Shown here one piece after another: positions 16,594 through 24,355 of a stretch of DNA of 64,000 bases. Every line of letters starts with the position of its first letter. Position 1 is the stretch's first letter. The notes beneath the pieces were generated by a model. It was given only the letters and a program-made list of their open reading frames with translations. It was not told the origin of the DNA and made no database searches. This stretch comes from Ferrimonas sp048263965. GTDB lineage: Bacteria > Pseudomonadota > Gammaproteobacteria > Enterobacterales > Shewanellaceae. The DNA lies in assembly GCF_048263965.1 (NCBI RefSeq), contig NZ_JBLXDO010000001.1, forward strand, positions 62,001-126,000, read 5' to 3'. The position numbers and the translations under genes were made by a program.

Positions 16594-17634
16594 ATGAGAA
16601 GCAATAATCTGTTGCGCCTGTTGTGCTGGCCTCTGCTTGCCCTGGTATTGAGTGCGGGGGCGTATGCCTCCACACCCGATGCCGAGGAGCAGGCGGGCAG
16701 GGCGCTGATGGCGGCTCAGGCGGCGGAGCTGCAGGCTGCACAAGCGGCCAATGAGCCGGATCCCCTGTGGACCCAGGTTCGTGCCGGTGAGTCCGGGCGC
16801 ACCACCGCCCAGGGGCCTTTCGCCGGGCAACTGATCAACGCCTACGATCCTTCGTTGGTGTCCACCCGCAGTGATACCACCGCGCCTGCATTGGCGGCGG
16901 CACTGTTTGGGGTGTTCGTGATCTTTGCCCTGTTCGTGTTGGTGAACGGTCCCTCGCGGCTCAGTGCCGGGTTCTCCAATGTCATGGTGAAACGTTGGCC
17001 CAAGACTGACGTTTTCATCCACTGGCTGATGGCGATCCCCTGCTTGCTGCTGATCATCACCGGGCTGATGCTGTTGGCAGGCCGCTATGTGTTTGGTGCC
17101 TGGTTGGGGCCGGATGCGGTGGCCGCCATGGCCGCCATGGCCAAGCCGATCCACGACTATATGGCGATACCCTTTGCCATCGGCGCCATACTGGCGATGT
17201 TGCGCTGGATGAAGCACAACGTTCCCGCCGGTTATGACCTCAAGTGGTTCACCACAGTGGGCGGCTACCTCAACTTCGGGCCTTTCAAGGATGCTCACCC
17301 GGATGCGGGGTTCTCCAACGCCGGCGAGAAGTTGTGGTTCTGGTGTTTCACCCTCTTCGGGCTGATCATCATCGGTTCGGGTGTGGTGATGTTGTTCCCG
17401 GACCTGGTTGAGCCGACCCGCAGTGGCAGTCTATTGGCGATCACTCTCCACGGCCTCAGTGCCATCATCCTGACCGGCTTTACCGTGGTGCACATCTTCA
17501 TGGCCACTGTGATGTCGGAAGGGGGGATGGAGTGCATGGTCTCTGGCTACTGTGACGAGAACTGGGCCAAGCAGCACCACAATGTCTGGTACGACGAAAT
17601 CAAAGCGGAGGGCTCCATAGAGTACCGCTCCTGA
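16594..17634 (+). CDS. fdhC: Formate dehydrogenase cytochrome b subunit, copy 1
   Basis: Inner-membrane di-heme cytochrome b (346 aa) that hands electrons from FdhB to the quinone pool. The N-terminal signal (LLCWPLLALVLSAGAYA) and an Ala/Gln-rich periplasmic stretch precede four membrane helices with heme-ligand histidines (DVFIHWLMAIPCLLLIITGL, KPIHDYMAIPFAI, LHGLSAIILTGF, VHIFMATVMSEGGMECM). The ATG at 16594 has AAGGAGG at optimal spacing, so a long upstream extension in this frame is rejected. The last 28 codons (YCDENW...EYRS) are the apparent source of five tandem 93-bp repeats immediately downstream. Confidence 0.94.
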   Translation: MRSNNLLRLLCWPLLALVLSAGAYASTPDAEEQAGRALMAAQAAELQAAQAANEPDPLWTQVRAGESGRTTAQGPFAGQLINAYDPSLVSTRSDTTAPALAAALFGVFVIFALFVLVNGPSRLSAGFSNVMVKRWPKTDVFIHWLMAIPCLLLIITGLMLLAGRYVFGAWLGPDAVAAMAAMAKPIHDYMAIPFAIGAILAMLRWMKHNVPAGYDLKWFTTVGGYLNFGPFKDAHPDAGFSNAGEKLWFWCFTLFGLIIIGSGVVMLFPDLVEPTRSGSLLAITLHGLSAIILTGFTVVHIFMATVMSEGGMECMVSGYCDENWAKQHHNVWYDEIKAEGSIEYRS

Positions 17635-18099
17635 AAACGTTACTGTGAGCGCGGTGCTGAGCAGCACCAGCAATGTGTTCCGGTCGACGAAATCAAAGCG
17701 GAGGGCTCCATAGAGTACCGCTCCTGAAAACGTTACTGTGAGCGCGGTGCTGAGCAGCACCAGCAATGTGTTCCGGTCGACGAAATCAAGGCGGAGGGTT
17801 CCATCGAGTACCGCTCCTGAAAACGCGACTGTGAGCGCGGTGCTGAGCAGCACCAGCAACGTGTTCCGGTCGACGCAATCAAGGCGGAGGGCTCTATCGA
17901 GTACCGCTGTTGTAAACGCGACTGTGAGCGCGGTGCTGAGCAGCACCAGCAACGTGTTCCGGTCGACGAAATAAAGGCGGAGGGCTCCATCGAGTACCGC
18001 TGTTGTAAACGCGACTGTGAGCGCGGTGCTGAGCAGCACCAGCAACGTGTTCCGGTCGACGAAATAAAGGCGGAGGGCTCCATCGAGTACCGCTCTTGA
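17635..18099 (+). repeat. Five tandem 93-bp repeats derived from the fdhC 3' end
   Basis: Directly after the fdhC stop, a 93-bp unit (31 codons) is repeated five times, filling exactly 465 bp. Each unit carries a diverged copy of the last 28 fdhC codons. In the fdhC frame a unit reads KRYCERGAEQHQQCVPVD then EIKAEGSIEYRS. Units 1, 2 and 5 end in TGA; units 3 and 4 read RCC instead of RS-stop. Most differences in the EIKAEGSIEYRS part are synonymous (AAA/AAG, GGC/GGT, TCC/TCT, ATA/ATC), with one E-to-A change. The second fdhC copy has no such array. Confidence 0.93.
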
Positions 18100-18125
18100 T
18101 TTTCTGTGTGCCATGGCACTGATTT

Positions 18126-18151
18126 AAAGGCCCCAAAAGGGGCCTTTTCCT
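18126..18151 (+). terminator. Rho-independent terminator of the first fdh operon
   Basis: AAAGGCCCC / GGGGCCTTT, a perfect 9-bp stem with an AAAA loop followed by TTCCTTTT, placed 27 bp after the last 93-bp repeat. Confidence 0.88.
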
Positions 18152-18469
18152 TTTGCAGCTTGAATAGGGGAGGGAAAGGTCGTTCAACCTTCCGAATTCT
18201 GTTGCGGTCACCTCAGCTCAGGGGGGAATTGCTGTGCAAAAATTGAGCAAACAGTTCGATCCAGGCCACTTTTTTTACCCCTTTTCGGGGATTATTTTTC
18301 ACTTGCTGGCGGAAAAAGTCTGACTCAAAGCCCGCTGACATAACCATACCTATAGCGGGGATATCCCCCACTTGTCCCACTCTGACCCAATGATCACAAG
18401 TTGATAACATTCGCGGTCAATATGTCCCAATGCGTATGATTTTTCTCGGAAAATCAGAGCGAACCAAAG
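18152..18469. other. Long non-coding region upstream of the second fdh promoter
   Basis: No convincing gene. A 65-codon leftward frame (18213-18410) has no recognisable features or ribosome-binding site. The distal half carries the TTGGGWCA-type sites listed separately. The stretch looks like an extended regulatory region. Confidence 0.6.
18373..18430. promoter_or_regulatory. Two TTGGGWCA-N3 sites upstream of the second fdh operon
   Basis: 18373-18390 reads, on the reverse strand, TTGGGTCAGAGTGGGACA. 18415-18430 reads TTGGGACATATTGACC on the reverse strand, nearly the same as TTGGGACAAAATGTCC at 9171. They lie 40-100 bp upstream of the FNR box. I found no -24/-12 element downstream, so the regulator may act differently here or be a different protein. 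Confidence 0.45.
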
Positions 18470-18518
18470 TTGATTTGAATCACGTTTTCCCTCTTGGGTG
18501 CTGGCATAATCGGCGGTG
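18470..18518 (+). promoter_or_regulatory. Class II FNR-dependent promoter of the second fdh operon
   Basis: TTGATTTGAATCAC at 18470-18483 matches the FNR consensus TTGAT-N4-ATCAA in nine of ten positions. A -10 hexamer CATAAT lies at 18505-18510. If transcription starts near 18518 the FNR box is centred at -41.5, the classic class II geometry. This predicts anaerobic induction. The leader to the first ATG is about 114 nt. Confidence 0.75.
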
Positions 18519-18631
18519 CTAATGTGAGCAAACTCAAAAAATGGGTTGGAGCGTGATGGCGCAGTGACTGGTTCTCACGGACCGAGGAGCCTGATCTCAT
18601 TCAGCCCCGCCTACCTAGAAAGAGGTAACAA

Positions 18632-18829
18632 ATGACCAACAAAACCCAGCAGGCGCGCCGAGCGTTTCTGAAGAACCTGGGAATGGGCACCGTCGCTGCA
18701 GGCGCAGCGGTAGCGGTAACCAGCACCCAGGCGGTCGCTGCCACCGAAGAGAAGCGCGCGGAGTCCGATAAGGCCTACCGTGAAACCGACCATGTCCGCA
18801 GCTACTACGCCAGCCTGCGCGGCCAATAA
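18632..18829 (+). CDS. Small Tat-signal protein of formate dehydrogenase loci (copy 2)
   Basis: A 65-aa twin-arginine protein (ARRAFLKNLGMGTVAAGAAVAVTSTQAVAA, then an acidic/polar tail ending DHVRSYYASLRG), paralogous to the gene at 12926. It shares the C-terminal HV-x-(S/T)YY pattern. ATG behind AAAGAGGTAAC; fdhA2 starts 12 bp after its stop. The retained pairing of this gene with each fdhA argues for a real role in FdhA maturation or export. Confidence 0.88.
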   Translation: MTNKTQQARRAFLKNLGMGTVAAGAAVAVTSTQAVAATEEKRAESDKAYRETDHVRSYYASLRGQ

Positions 18830-18841
18830 GTGAGGTTTTCG

Positions 18842-21712
18842 ATGAAACTGGAACGTCAATCCAAGGTTGTGGCGGCCGAGAAGAAGGTCGGACTGGGCCT
18901 TAACCGTCGTCAATTCCTGAAGAATGCCGGTGTGACCACCGGAGGCATCGCCGCTGCGTCCATGCTGGGTGCCGGCATGATCCGTAAGGCTGAAGCGTCT
19001 CAAAGCGTTGATCCCAGCGCCCCTATCGAAGTGAAGCGTACCATCTGTTCCCACTGCTCTGTGGGTTGTGGTATCTACGCCGAAGTACAGAACGGTGTAT
19101 GGACCGGTCAGGAGCCTGCCTTCGACCACCCCATCAACCGCGGCGGCCACTGCGCCAAGGGTGCCTCCATCCGTCACCACGGCCACAGCGAGAAGCGGGT
19201 TAAGTACCCCATGAAGCTGGAAGGCGGTAAGTGGAAGAAACTGTCCTGGGATCAGGCGATCAATGAGATCGGTGACCTGATGCTGAAGATTCGTGAAGAG
19301 TCTGGTCCAGACGCCCTGTTCTTCATGGGCTCCGCCAAGTTCTCCAACGAACAATGTTACATGTACCGTAAGTTTGCGGCCATGTGGGGCACCAACAACA
19401 TCGACCACTCTGCCCGTATCTGTCACTCCACCACGGTAGCCGGCGTAGCCAACACCTGGGGTTACGGTGCGATGACCAACTCTTACAACGATATGCACAA
19501 TTGTAAGAGCATGATCTTCATCGGCTCCAACCCTGCCGAAGCGCACCCTGTCGCGATGCAGCACATCCTGACCGGTAAAGAGCGCGGCGCCAAGATGATC
19601 GTTGTCGACCCAAGATTCACCCGTACTGCGGCCCACGCCGACGAGTACGTGCACATCCGTCCTGGTACCGACATCCCCTTCATCTACGGCCTGCTGTGGC
19701 ACATCTTCGAGAATGGTTGGGAAGATCCTGATTTCATCCGTCGCCGCGTATACGGCATGGAGATGATCCGTGATGAGGTGAAGAACTACCACCCTGCCGA
19801 AGTAGAGAACATCACCGGCGTAACCGGTGAGCAGATGAAGCGTGTAGCCAAGACTCTGGCTGAGCACCGTCCCGGCACCATCGTATGGTGTATGGGTGGT
19901 ACCCAGCACACCGTAGGTAACGCCAACACCCGTGCTTACTGCATCCTGCAGCTGGCCCTGGGTAACATGGGTACCTCCGGCGGCGGCGCCAACATCTTCC
20001 GTGGTCACGACAACGTACAGGGCGCCACCGATATCGGCCTGCTGTTCGACACCCTGCCTGGCTACTATGGTCTGAAGACCGGTTCCTGGAAGCACTGGGC
20101 CAACGTTTGGGATCTGGACTACGACTGGGTGAAAGGCCAGTTCGACCAGGGTGAGTACCTGGGCAAGGTGCCCATGAACACCCCGGGTATCCCATGTTCA
20201 CGCTGGCACGACGGCGTTCTGGAAGATGCCAAGAAACTGGGTCAGAAAGACAACGTTCGCATGGCCTTCTTCTGGGGTCAGTCCGTGAACACCGAGACCC
20301 GTGGTCGCGAAGTTCGTGAAGCCCTGAACAAGATGGACGCCGTTGTGGTTGTGGATCCCTATCCAACCATGGCCGGTGTGATGCACCAGCGTAAAGACGG
20401 TGTCTACCTGCTGCCTGCGGCGACTCAGTTCGAGACCTATGGTTCCGTAACTGCGTCCAACCGCTCCATCCAGTGGCGTACCCAGGTGGTTGAGCCTGCG
20501 TTTGAGTCCAAGCCTGACCACGAGATCATGTACCTGCTGGCCAAGAAGCTGGGCTTCGCGGAGCAGTACACCAAGCGCATCTCCGTTCAGAACAACCAGC
20601 CTAACGTGGAAGACATCACCCGCGAGTGGAACCGCGGCATGTGGACCATCGGTATGACCGGTCAGTCTCCTGAGCGTCTGAAGACCCACCAGGAAAACTG
20701 GGGCACCTTCTCTTGGGAAGATCTGGCTGCACCAGGTGGCCCAGCCAAGGGCGAAACCTACGGTCTGCCTTGGCCTTGCTGGGGTACTGCTGAAGTTAAG
20801 CACCCAGGTACCCACATCCTGTATGACACCTCCAAGCACATCATGAAGGGTGGCGGTAACTTCCGTGCGCGCTTCGGTGTTGAGCACAACGGTGTCAACA
20901 TCCTGGCTGAAGACCCAGGCTCCAAGGGTAACGAGCTGGGTGACGGTCACCCAGAGTTCACCGCCGACATGCTCAAGCAGCTGGGTTGGTGGGATGAGCT
21001 GACCGCCGAAGAGAAGAAGCACGCCGAAGGCAAGAACTGGAAGACCGACATCTCCGGTGGTATCCAGCGTGTTGCCATGAAGCATGGCTGTATCCCTTAC
21101 GGTAACGCCAAGGCCCGTGTACGTGTGTGGACCTTCCCCGATGAGATTCCGGTACACCGCGAGCCTCTGTACACCCCACGTCGTGACCTGATCGCCAAGT
21201 ACCCCACGTACGACGATCGCCAGGTTCACCGTCTGCCGACCCTGTACAAGTCCATCCAGCAGAAGGTCATCAAAGAGGACCTGGATAAGAAGTTCCCGCT
21301 GGTGGTGACCACAGGTCGTCTGGTTGAGTACGAGGGTGGTGGTGAAGAGACCCGCTCCAACCCATGGCTGGCCGAGCTGCAGCAGGAGATGTTCGTTGAG
21401 ATCAACCCTGCCGACGCTGCCGACCGCGGTATCCGCGATGGCGATAAGATCAAGCTCAAGTCCCCTGAAGGTGCAGTACTGACCATGCAGGCGATGGTCA
21501 CCGAGCGTGTGATCGAGGGTGAGTGTTTCATGCCTTACCACTTCGCCGGTGTCTTCGAAGGCGAAGAGCTGCAGTATCCGGAGAGCGGTGGCGTGAGCAC
21601 CAAGCCCTATGTGGTAGGTGAATCTGCCAACACCGCCATGACCTACGGTTATGACCCGGTGACTCAGATGCAGGAAACCAAAGTGTCCCTGTGTCAGATC
21701 GTTAAAGCTTAA
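18842..21712 (+). CDS. fdhA: Formate dehydrogenase catalytic subunit, copy 2
   Basis: A 956-aa periplasmic Mo/W formate dehydrogenase, highly similar to FdhA1 throughout. Tat signal LNRRQFLKNAGVTTGGIAAA; cluster CSHCSVGCGIYAEV...GGHCAKG; active-site ARICHSTTVAGVANTWGYG with metal ligand Cys194 (no UGA). I start at the ATG at 18842 (GAGG upstream), not the GTG at 18830. Codon choice looks more uniform (C-ending, highly expressed style) than in fdhA1. With the FNR promoter this suggests the main anaerobic isoenzyme. Confidence 0.96.
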   Translation: MKLERQSKVVAAEKKVGLGLNRRQFLKNAGVTTGGIAAASMLGAGMIRKAEASQSVDPSAPIEVKRTICSHCSVGCGIYAEVQNGVWTGQEPAFDHPINRGGHCAKGASIRHHGHSEKRVKYPMKLEGGKWKKLSWDQAINEIGDLMLKIREESGPDALFFMGSAKFSNEQCYMYRKFAAMWGTNNIDHSARICHSTTVAGVANTWGYGAMTNSYNDMHNCKSMIFIGSNPAEAHPVAMQHILTGKERGAKMIVVDPRFTRTAAHADEYVHIRPGTDIPFIYGLLWHIFENGWEDPDFIRRRVYGMEMIRDEVKNYHPAEVENITGVTGEQMKRVAKTLAEHRPGTIVWCMGGTQHTVGNANTRAYCILQLALGNMGTSGGGANIFRGHDNVQGATDIGLLFDTLPGYYGLKTGSWKHWANVWDLDYDWVKGQFDQGEYLGKVPMNTPGIPCSRWHDGVLEDAKKLGQKDNVRMAFFWGQSVNTETRGREVREALNKMDAVVVVDPYPTMAGVMHQRKDGVYLLPAATQFETYGSVTASNRSIQWRTQVVEPAFESKPDHEIMYLLAKKLGFAEQYTKRISVQNNQPNVEDITREWNRGMWTIGMTGQSPERLKTHQENWGTFSWEDLAAPGGPAKGETYGLPWPCWGTAEVKHPGTHILYDTSKHIMKGGGNFRARFGVEHNGVNILAEDPGSKGNELGDGHPEFTADMLKQLGWWDELTAEEKKHAEGKNWKTDISGGIQRVAMKHGCIPYGNAKARVRVWTFPDEIPVHREPLYTPRRDLIAKYPTYDDRQVHRLPTLYKSIQQKVIKEDLDKKFPLVVTTGRLVEYEGGGEETRSNPWLAELQQEMFVEINPADAADRGIRDGDKIKLKSPEGAVLTMQAMVTERVIEGECFMPYHFAGVFEGEELQYPESGGVSTKPYVVGESANTAMTYGYDPVTQMQETKVSLCQIVKA

Positions 21713-21735
21713 GGCCGTTAGAGGAGATTAGCTCA

Positions 21736-22329
21736 ATGGCAACCATGAAATTCATGTGTGACACCAAGCGCTGCATCGAATGTAACGGCTGCGTCACCGC
21801 TTGTAAGAACGAGAACGACAGTGCCCTGGAATGGGGCATCTCCCGCCGCCGCGTAGTGACCATCAACGATGGTCAGGTTGGCAAGGAGGCGTCCCTGTCT
21901 GTAGCCTGCATGCACTGTGCTGACGCGCCCTGTATGGCCGTTTGTCCTGTGAATGTGTTCTCCAAGACCGACGACGGCATCGTGCTGCACGACAAGGAGC
22001 GCTGCATCGGTTGTGGCTACTGCTTGTATGCCTGCCCATTCGGCGCCCCTCAGTTCCCGAAGCAGTCTACCTTCGGTTCCAAGGGCAAGATGGACAAGTG
22101 CACCTTCTGCGCCGGTGGCCCCGACACCGAAGCGGGCAGTGCCAAGGAGCGCGAGCTCTACGGTGCCAACCGTCTGGCAGAGGGCAAGCTGCCCATGTGC
22201 GCCGAGCTGTGCTCCACCAAAGCGCTGCTGGCGGGTGATGCGGACACTGTGTCCTCCATCTTCCGTGAGCGTGTGGTGAGCCGCGGCGGCAACCAGGCCT
22301 TCGTGTTTAACACCAAGACTGGTGCCTAA
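21736..22329 (+). CDS. fdhB: Formate dehydrogenase iron-sulfur subunit, copy 2
   Basis: A 197-aa four-cluster ferredoxin subunit. Motifs: CDTKRCIECNGCVTACK, CMHCADAPCMAVCP, CIGCGYCLYACP, CTFC...CAELCSTK. Nearly identical to FdhB1 over the first 180 residues, with a different C-terminus (NQAFVFNTKTGA). It follows fdhA2 by 23 bp with GAGGAGA upstream and is separated from fdhC2 by a hairpin. Confidence 0.95.
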   Translation: MATMKFMCDTKRCIECNGCVTACKNENDSALEWGISRRRVVTINDGQVGKEASLSVACMHCADAPCMAVCPVNVFSKTDDGIVLHDKERCIGCGYCLYACPFGAPQFPKQSTFGSKGKMDKCTFCAGGPDTEAGSAKERELYGANRLAEGKLPMCAELCSTKALLAGDADTVSSIFRERVVSRGGNQAFVFNTKTGA

Positions 22330-22342
22330 CTAGCATCGGCCC

Positions 22343-22380
22343 AAGGGGCGCTGGACGGGACGCCGCCAGTCGCCCCTTTT
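22343..22380 (+). other. Hairpin between fdhB2 and fdhC2
   Basis: AAGGGGCG-CTGG pairs with CCAG-(T)-CGCCCCTT around an 11-nt loop and is followed by TTTTC. It could act as a partial terminator or a 3'-end protector, lowering cytochrome b relative to the soluble subunits. The equivalent fdhB1-fdhC1 gap lacks it. Confidence 0.55.
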
Positions 22381-22396
22381 CTCCATGGAGAAACTT

Positions 22397-23395
22397 ATGT
22401 CTAAAACTCTGTTACGACCTCTGCTGATGCTGGTGGCTCTGATGCTGCCGCTGATGGGGTTTGCGGCCGATGATCCCGGTACCGTAGCCCAACAGGCGGG
22501 TAACCAGACTGAGGTGGTATGGCAGGCGCTGCAACAGGGTCAGGAGGGGTACACCACCTCCCAGAGCCCGTTCCACGCCAAGCCCATTAACACCTATGAC
22601 GAGCGCATCATTCCGGTGCGTGAGCAGTATCTGGCTCCCGGCATGATGCTGGCTTTGTTCGGCATGATCGGCGTGTTTGTGCTGTTCGTGCTGGTTAACG
22701 GCATCTCCAAGTTGCACGACGGTTACTCAGGCAAGATGGTGTTCCGCTGGTCCAAGGCGGACGTGGCCATTCACTGGCTGGGTGCCATCCCCTGTCTGCT
22801 GCTGATCATCACCGGTCTGTTGCTGATGGCCGGTCGTCACTTCTTTGAGCCAACCCTGGGTCAGGGCACCTTCGCAGCCATCATGGCGGCGGCCAAGCCT
22901 ATTCACGACTACATGGCGATTCCGTTCATGTTTGGTTGGTTGCTGATGACCATCAAATGGGCCAAGAACCAGATCCCGGCCAAGTACGACCTGGACTGGT
23001 TCATGGTGGTGGGCGGCTACATCAACTTTGGCCCCTTCAAGGGCAAGCACCCGGACGCTGGCTTTGCCAACGCCGGTGAGAAGATGTGGTTCTGGACCTT
23101 CGTACTGTTTGGTGCGGCGATTGTTGCCTCTGGCGCCATCTTGCTGTTCCCGACAGTATTCGAGCCCAGCCGTACCCTGAGCCTGCTGGCGATCGTCGCT
23201 CACGGCGCTTCTGCCATCATCATCTGTGCCTTCTCCATCGTGCACATCTTCATGGCCACCGTGATGTCTGAAGGCGGCATGGAGTGCATGAAGTCCGGTT
23301 ACTGTGATGAGAACTGGGCCAAGCAACACCACAATGTGTGGTATGACGAGATCAAGGCCAACGGCACTTTGCAGTACAAGTCCGAATCGGCCTAA
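22397..23395 (+). CDS. fdhC: Formate dehydrogenase cytochrome b subunit, copy 2
   Basis: Inner-membrane cytochrome b (332 aa), quinone reductase arm of the second formate dehydrogenase. A cleavable-looking signal (LLRPLLMLVALMLPLMGFAA) precedes four helices with conserved histidines (DVAIHWLGAIPCLLLIITGL, KPIHDYMAIPF, AHGASAIIICAFSIVHIF) and the C-terminal MSEGGMECMKSGYCDENWAKQ segment. I use the ATG at 22397, which has GGAG at 7 nt; an ATG at 22385 is in frame. It ends ANGTLQYKSESA with a single copy of the C-terminal motif, unlike fdhC1. Confidence 0.94.
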   Translation: MSKTLLRPLLMLVALMLPLMGFAADDPGTVAQQAGNQTEVVWQALQQGQEGYTTSQSPFHAKPINTYDERIIPVREQYLAPGMMLALFGMIGVFVLFVLVNGISKLHDGYSGKMVFRWSKADVAIHWLGAIPCLLLIITGLLLMAGRHFFEPTLGQGTFAAIMAAAKPIHDYMAIPFMFGWLLMTIKWAKNQIPAKYDLDWFMVVGGYINFGPFKGKHPDAGFANAGEKMWFWTFVLFGAAIVASGAILLFPTVFEPSRTLSLLAIVAHGASAIIICAFSIVHIFMATVMSEGGMECMKSGYCDENWAKQHHNVWYDEIKANGTLQYKSESA

Positions 23396-23420
23396 ACCGC
23401 TTTCCTCGGAAGGGAAAACC

Positions 23421-23457
23421 AAGCCCCGCACAGCTTAGGCTGGCGGGGCTTTCTTTA
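23421..23457 (+). terminator. Rho-independent terminator of the second fdh operon
   Basis: AAGCCCCGC-(A)-CAGC / GCTG-GCGGGGCTT hairpin with a TTAG loop, followed by TTCTTTATT. It overlaps the stop codon of the convergent gene at 23455. Confidence 0.88.
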
Positions 23458-24189
23458 TTGGGTGTGATTGAGTTTAATAAATTCCACGGCTCGCCCCATC
23501 TCGCGGAAACGGCTGAGATCGGTGCTCGGGTAGTTGGCTGCAGCCTCAACATCGTTAAGGCCATAATGCGCCATATCTTTTACAGAGAGAGCCCAGAAGT
23601 TTTCTACTCGATATTCTGGTTCCTGACCGATGATGGTAACCATGGGGTCTACTCCTGCTCTGTCAAAGAAGCTGGCCTGTTTTGCCTTCATGGCATTCAT
23701 GTAAGAGTTGGTTTTTTCCCAGCTTATCTTTCTCATCCTGGCTTTTTCGTCCGGGTCTGTGATGTCAGCAAGTGCTTTCTCGATGGCCTGGGCGAACTCA
23801 AACGCTTTCTGAATGGCGGAGCCGTGCCAAGCAACAACTGCTCCGGGTTCAATAACCTTCTTGTTGCCGGCGGCAAACAGGTAGTTAGCACAGGAAGACA
23901 TGCAGCCATCCACCACCTTAATGTTGAGCTTTCTATCCAGTATCCAGTTTGCTATGTCCATGGAAACGCCTATTTCACCTCCGCCGGAGCGGACCACCAA
24001 CCATCGGAGTGGCTCTTCGGCATTGGTGCTGACACGCAGTATTGTGTTTAGTCCCTGCTGGGTCAGTTCACCATCGTAGTACAACTGGTCGCCTTCAATA
24101 TAAACCTTAAGTGGGCCATTGAACTCCGTTGAGTGACACAGGGGGAGGGCAGAGGTGATCAACAGGCCGAAAAGAAGAAAAAATCTCAT
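23455..24189 (-). CDS. Exported ClpP/crotonase-fold-like protein of unknown function
   Basis: A 244-aa protein with an N-terminal signal (MRFFLLFGLLITSALPLCHS). The middle has the ClpP-like pattern: LRWLVVRSGGGEIGVSMDIANWI (oxyanion-hole glycine segment) and VVDGCMSSCANYLFAAGNKKVIEPGAVVAWHG, where a Ser in MSSC and the following His would fit a Ser-His pair. It may be a periplasmic or membrane-associated peptidase-like protein; no substrate can be named. I chose the ATG at 24189 (GGAG at 9 nt) over 24204. Its base composition looks clearly more AT-rich than the flanking fdh genes, so it may be acquired. Confidence 0.7.
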   Translation of the reverse strand: MRFFLLFGLLITSALPLCHSTEFNGPLKVYIEGDQLYYDGELTQQGLNTILRVSTNAEEPLRWLVVRSGGGEIGVSMDIANWILDRKLNIKVVDGCMSSCANYLFAAGNKKVIEPGAVVAWHGSAIQKAFEFAQAIEKALADITDPDEKARMRKISWEKTNSYMNAMKAKQASFFDRAGVDPMVTIIGQEPEYRVENFWALSVKDMAHYGLNDVEAAANYPSTDLSRFREMGRAVEFIKLNHTQ

Positions 24190-24355
24190 CGTGCTTAACT
24201 CCATTTAAGCTTATTTATCTGAAGTTTATGATGTTAATAAGGCCCACTGGTCGGGTCAATTAGTGTCATTCAGACTTACTTACAACTTCCCTTCTATTAC
24301 CGTCTTGTGGTGGTGTTACTCTGCTTCTAAGTCACTTGATTTATTTAAGGATGCC

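Noticed and set aside
17431..18114. A 227-codon leftward frame with 31-residue repeats across the fdhC repeat array
   Set aside because: A repeat period divisible by three keeps any open frame open in every unit, so the repeats in this antisense product are automatic. No start signal supports it.
18213..18410. A 65-codon leftward frame in the fdh2 upstream region
   Set aside because: No ribosome-binding site, domain or signal, and it overlaps the TTGGGWCA regulatory sites.
18484..18631. A -24/-12 promoter directly before the second fdh operon
   Set aside because: TGGCATAATCGGCGGTGCT looks similar but the GG and GC pairs are 15 bp apart instead of 12; the FNR/-10 promoter explains the region better.
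13134..21712. Selenocysteine in FdhA1 or FdhA2
   Set aside because: Both catalytic positions are encoded by TGT (Cys193 and Cys194) in the ARICH motif; there is no in-frame TGA.
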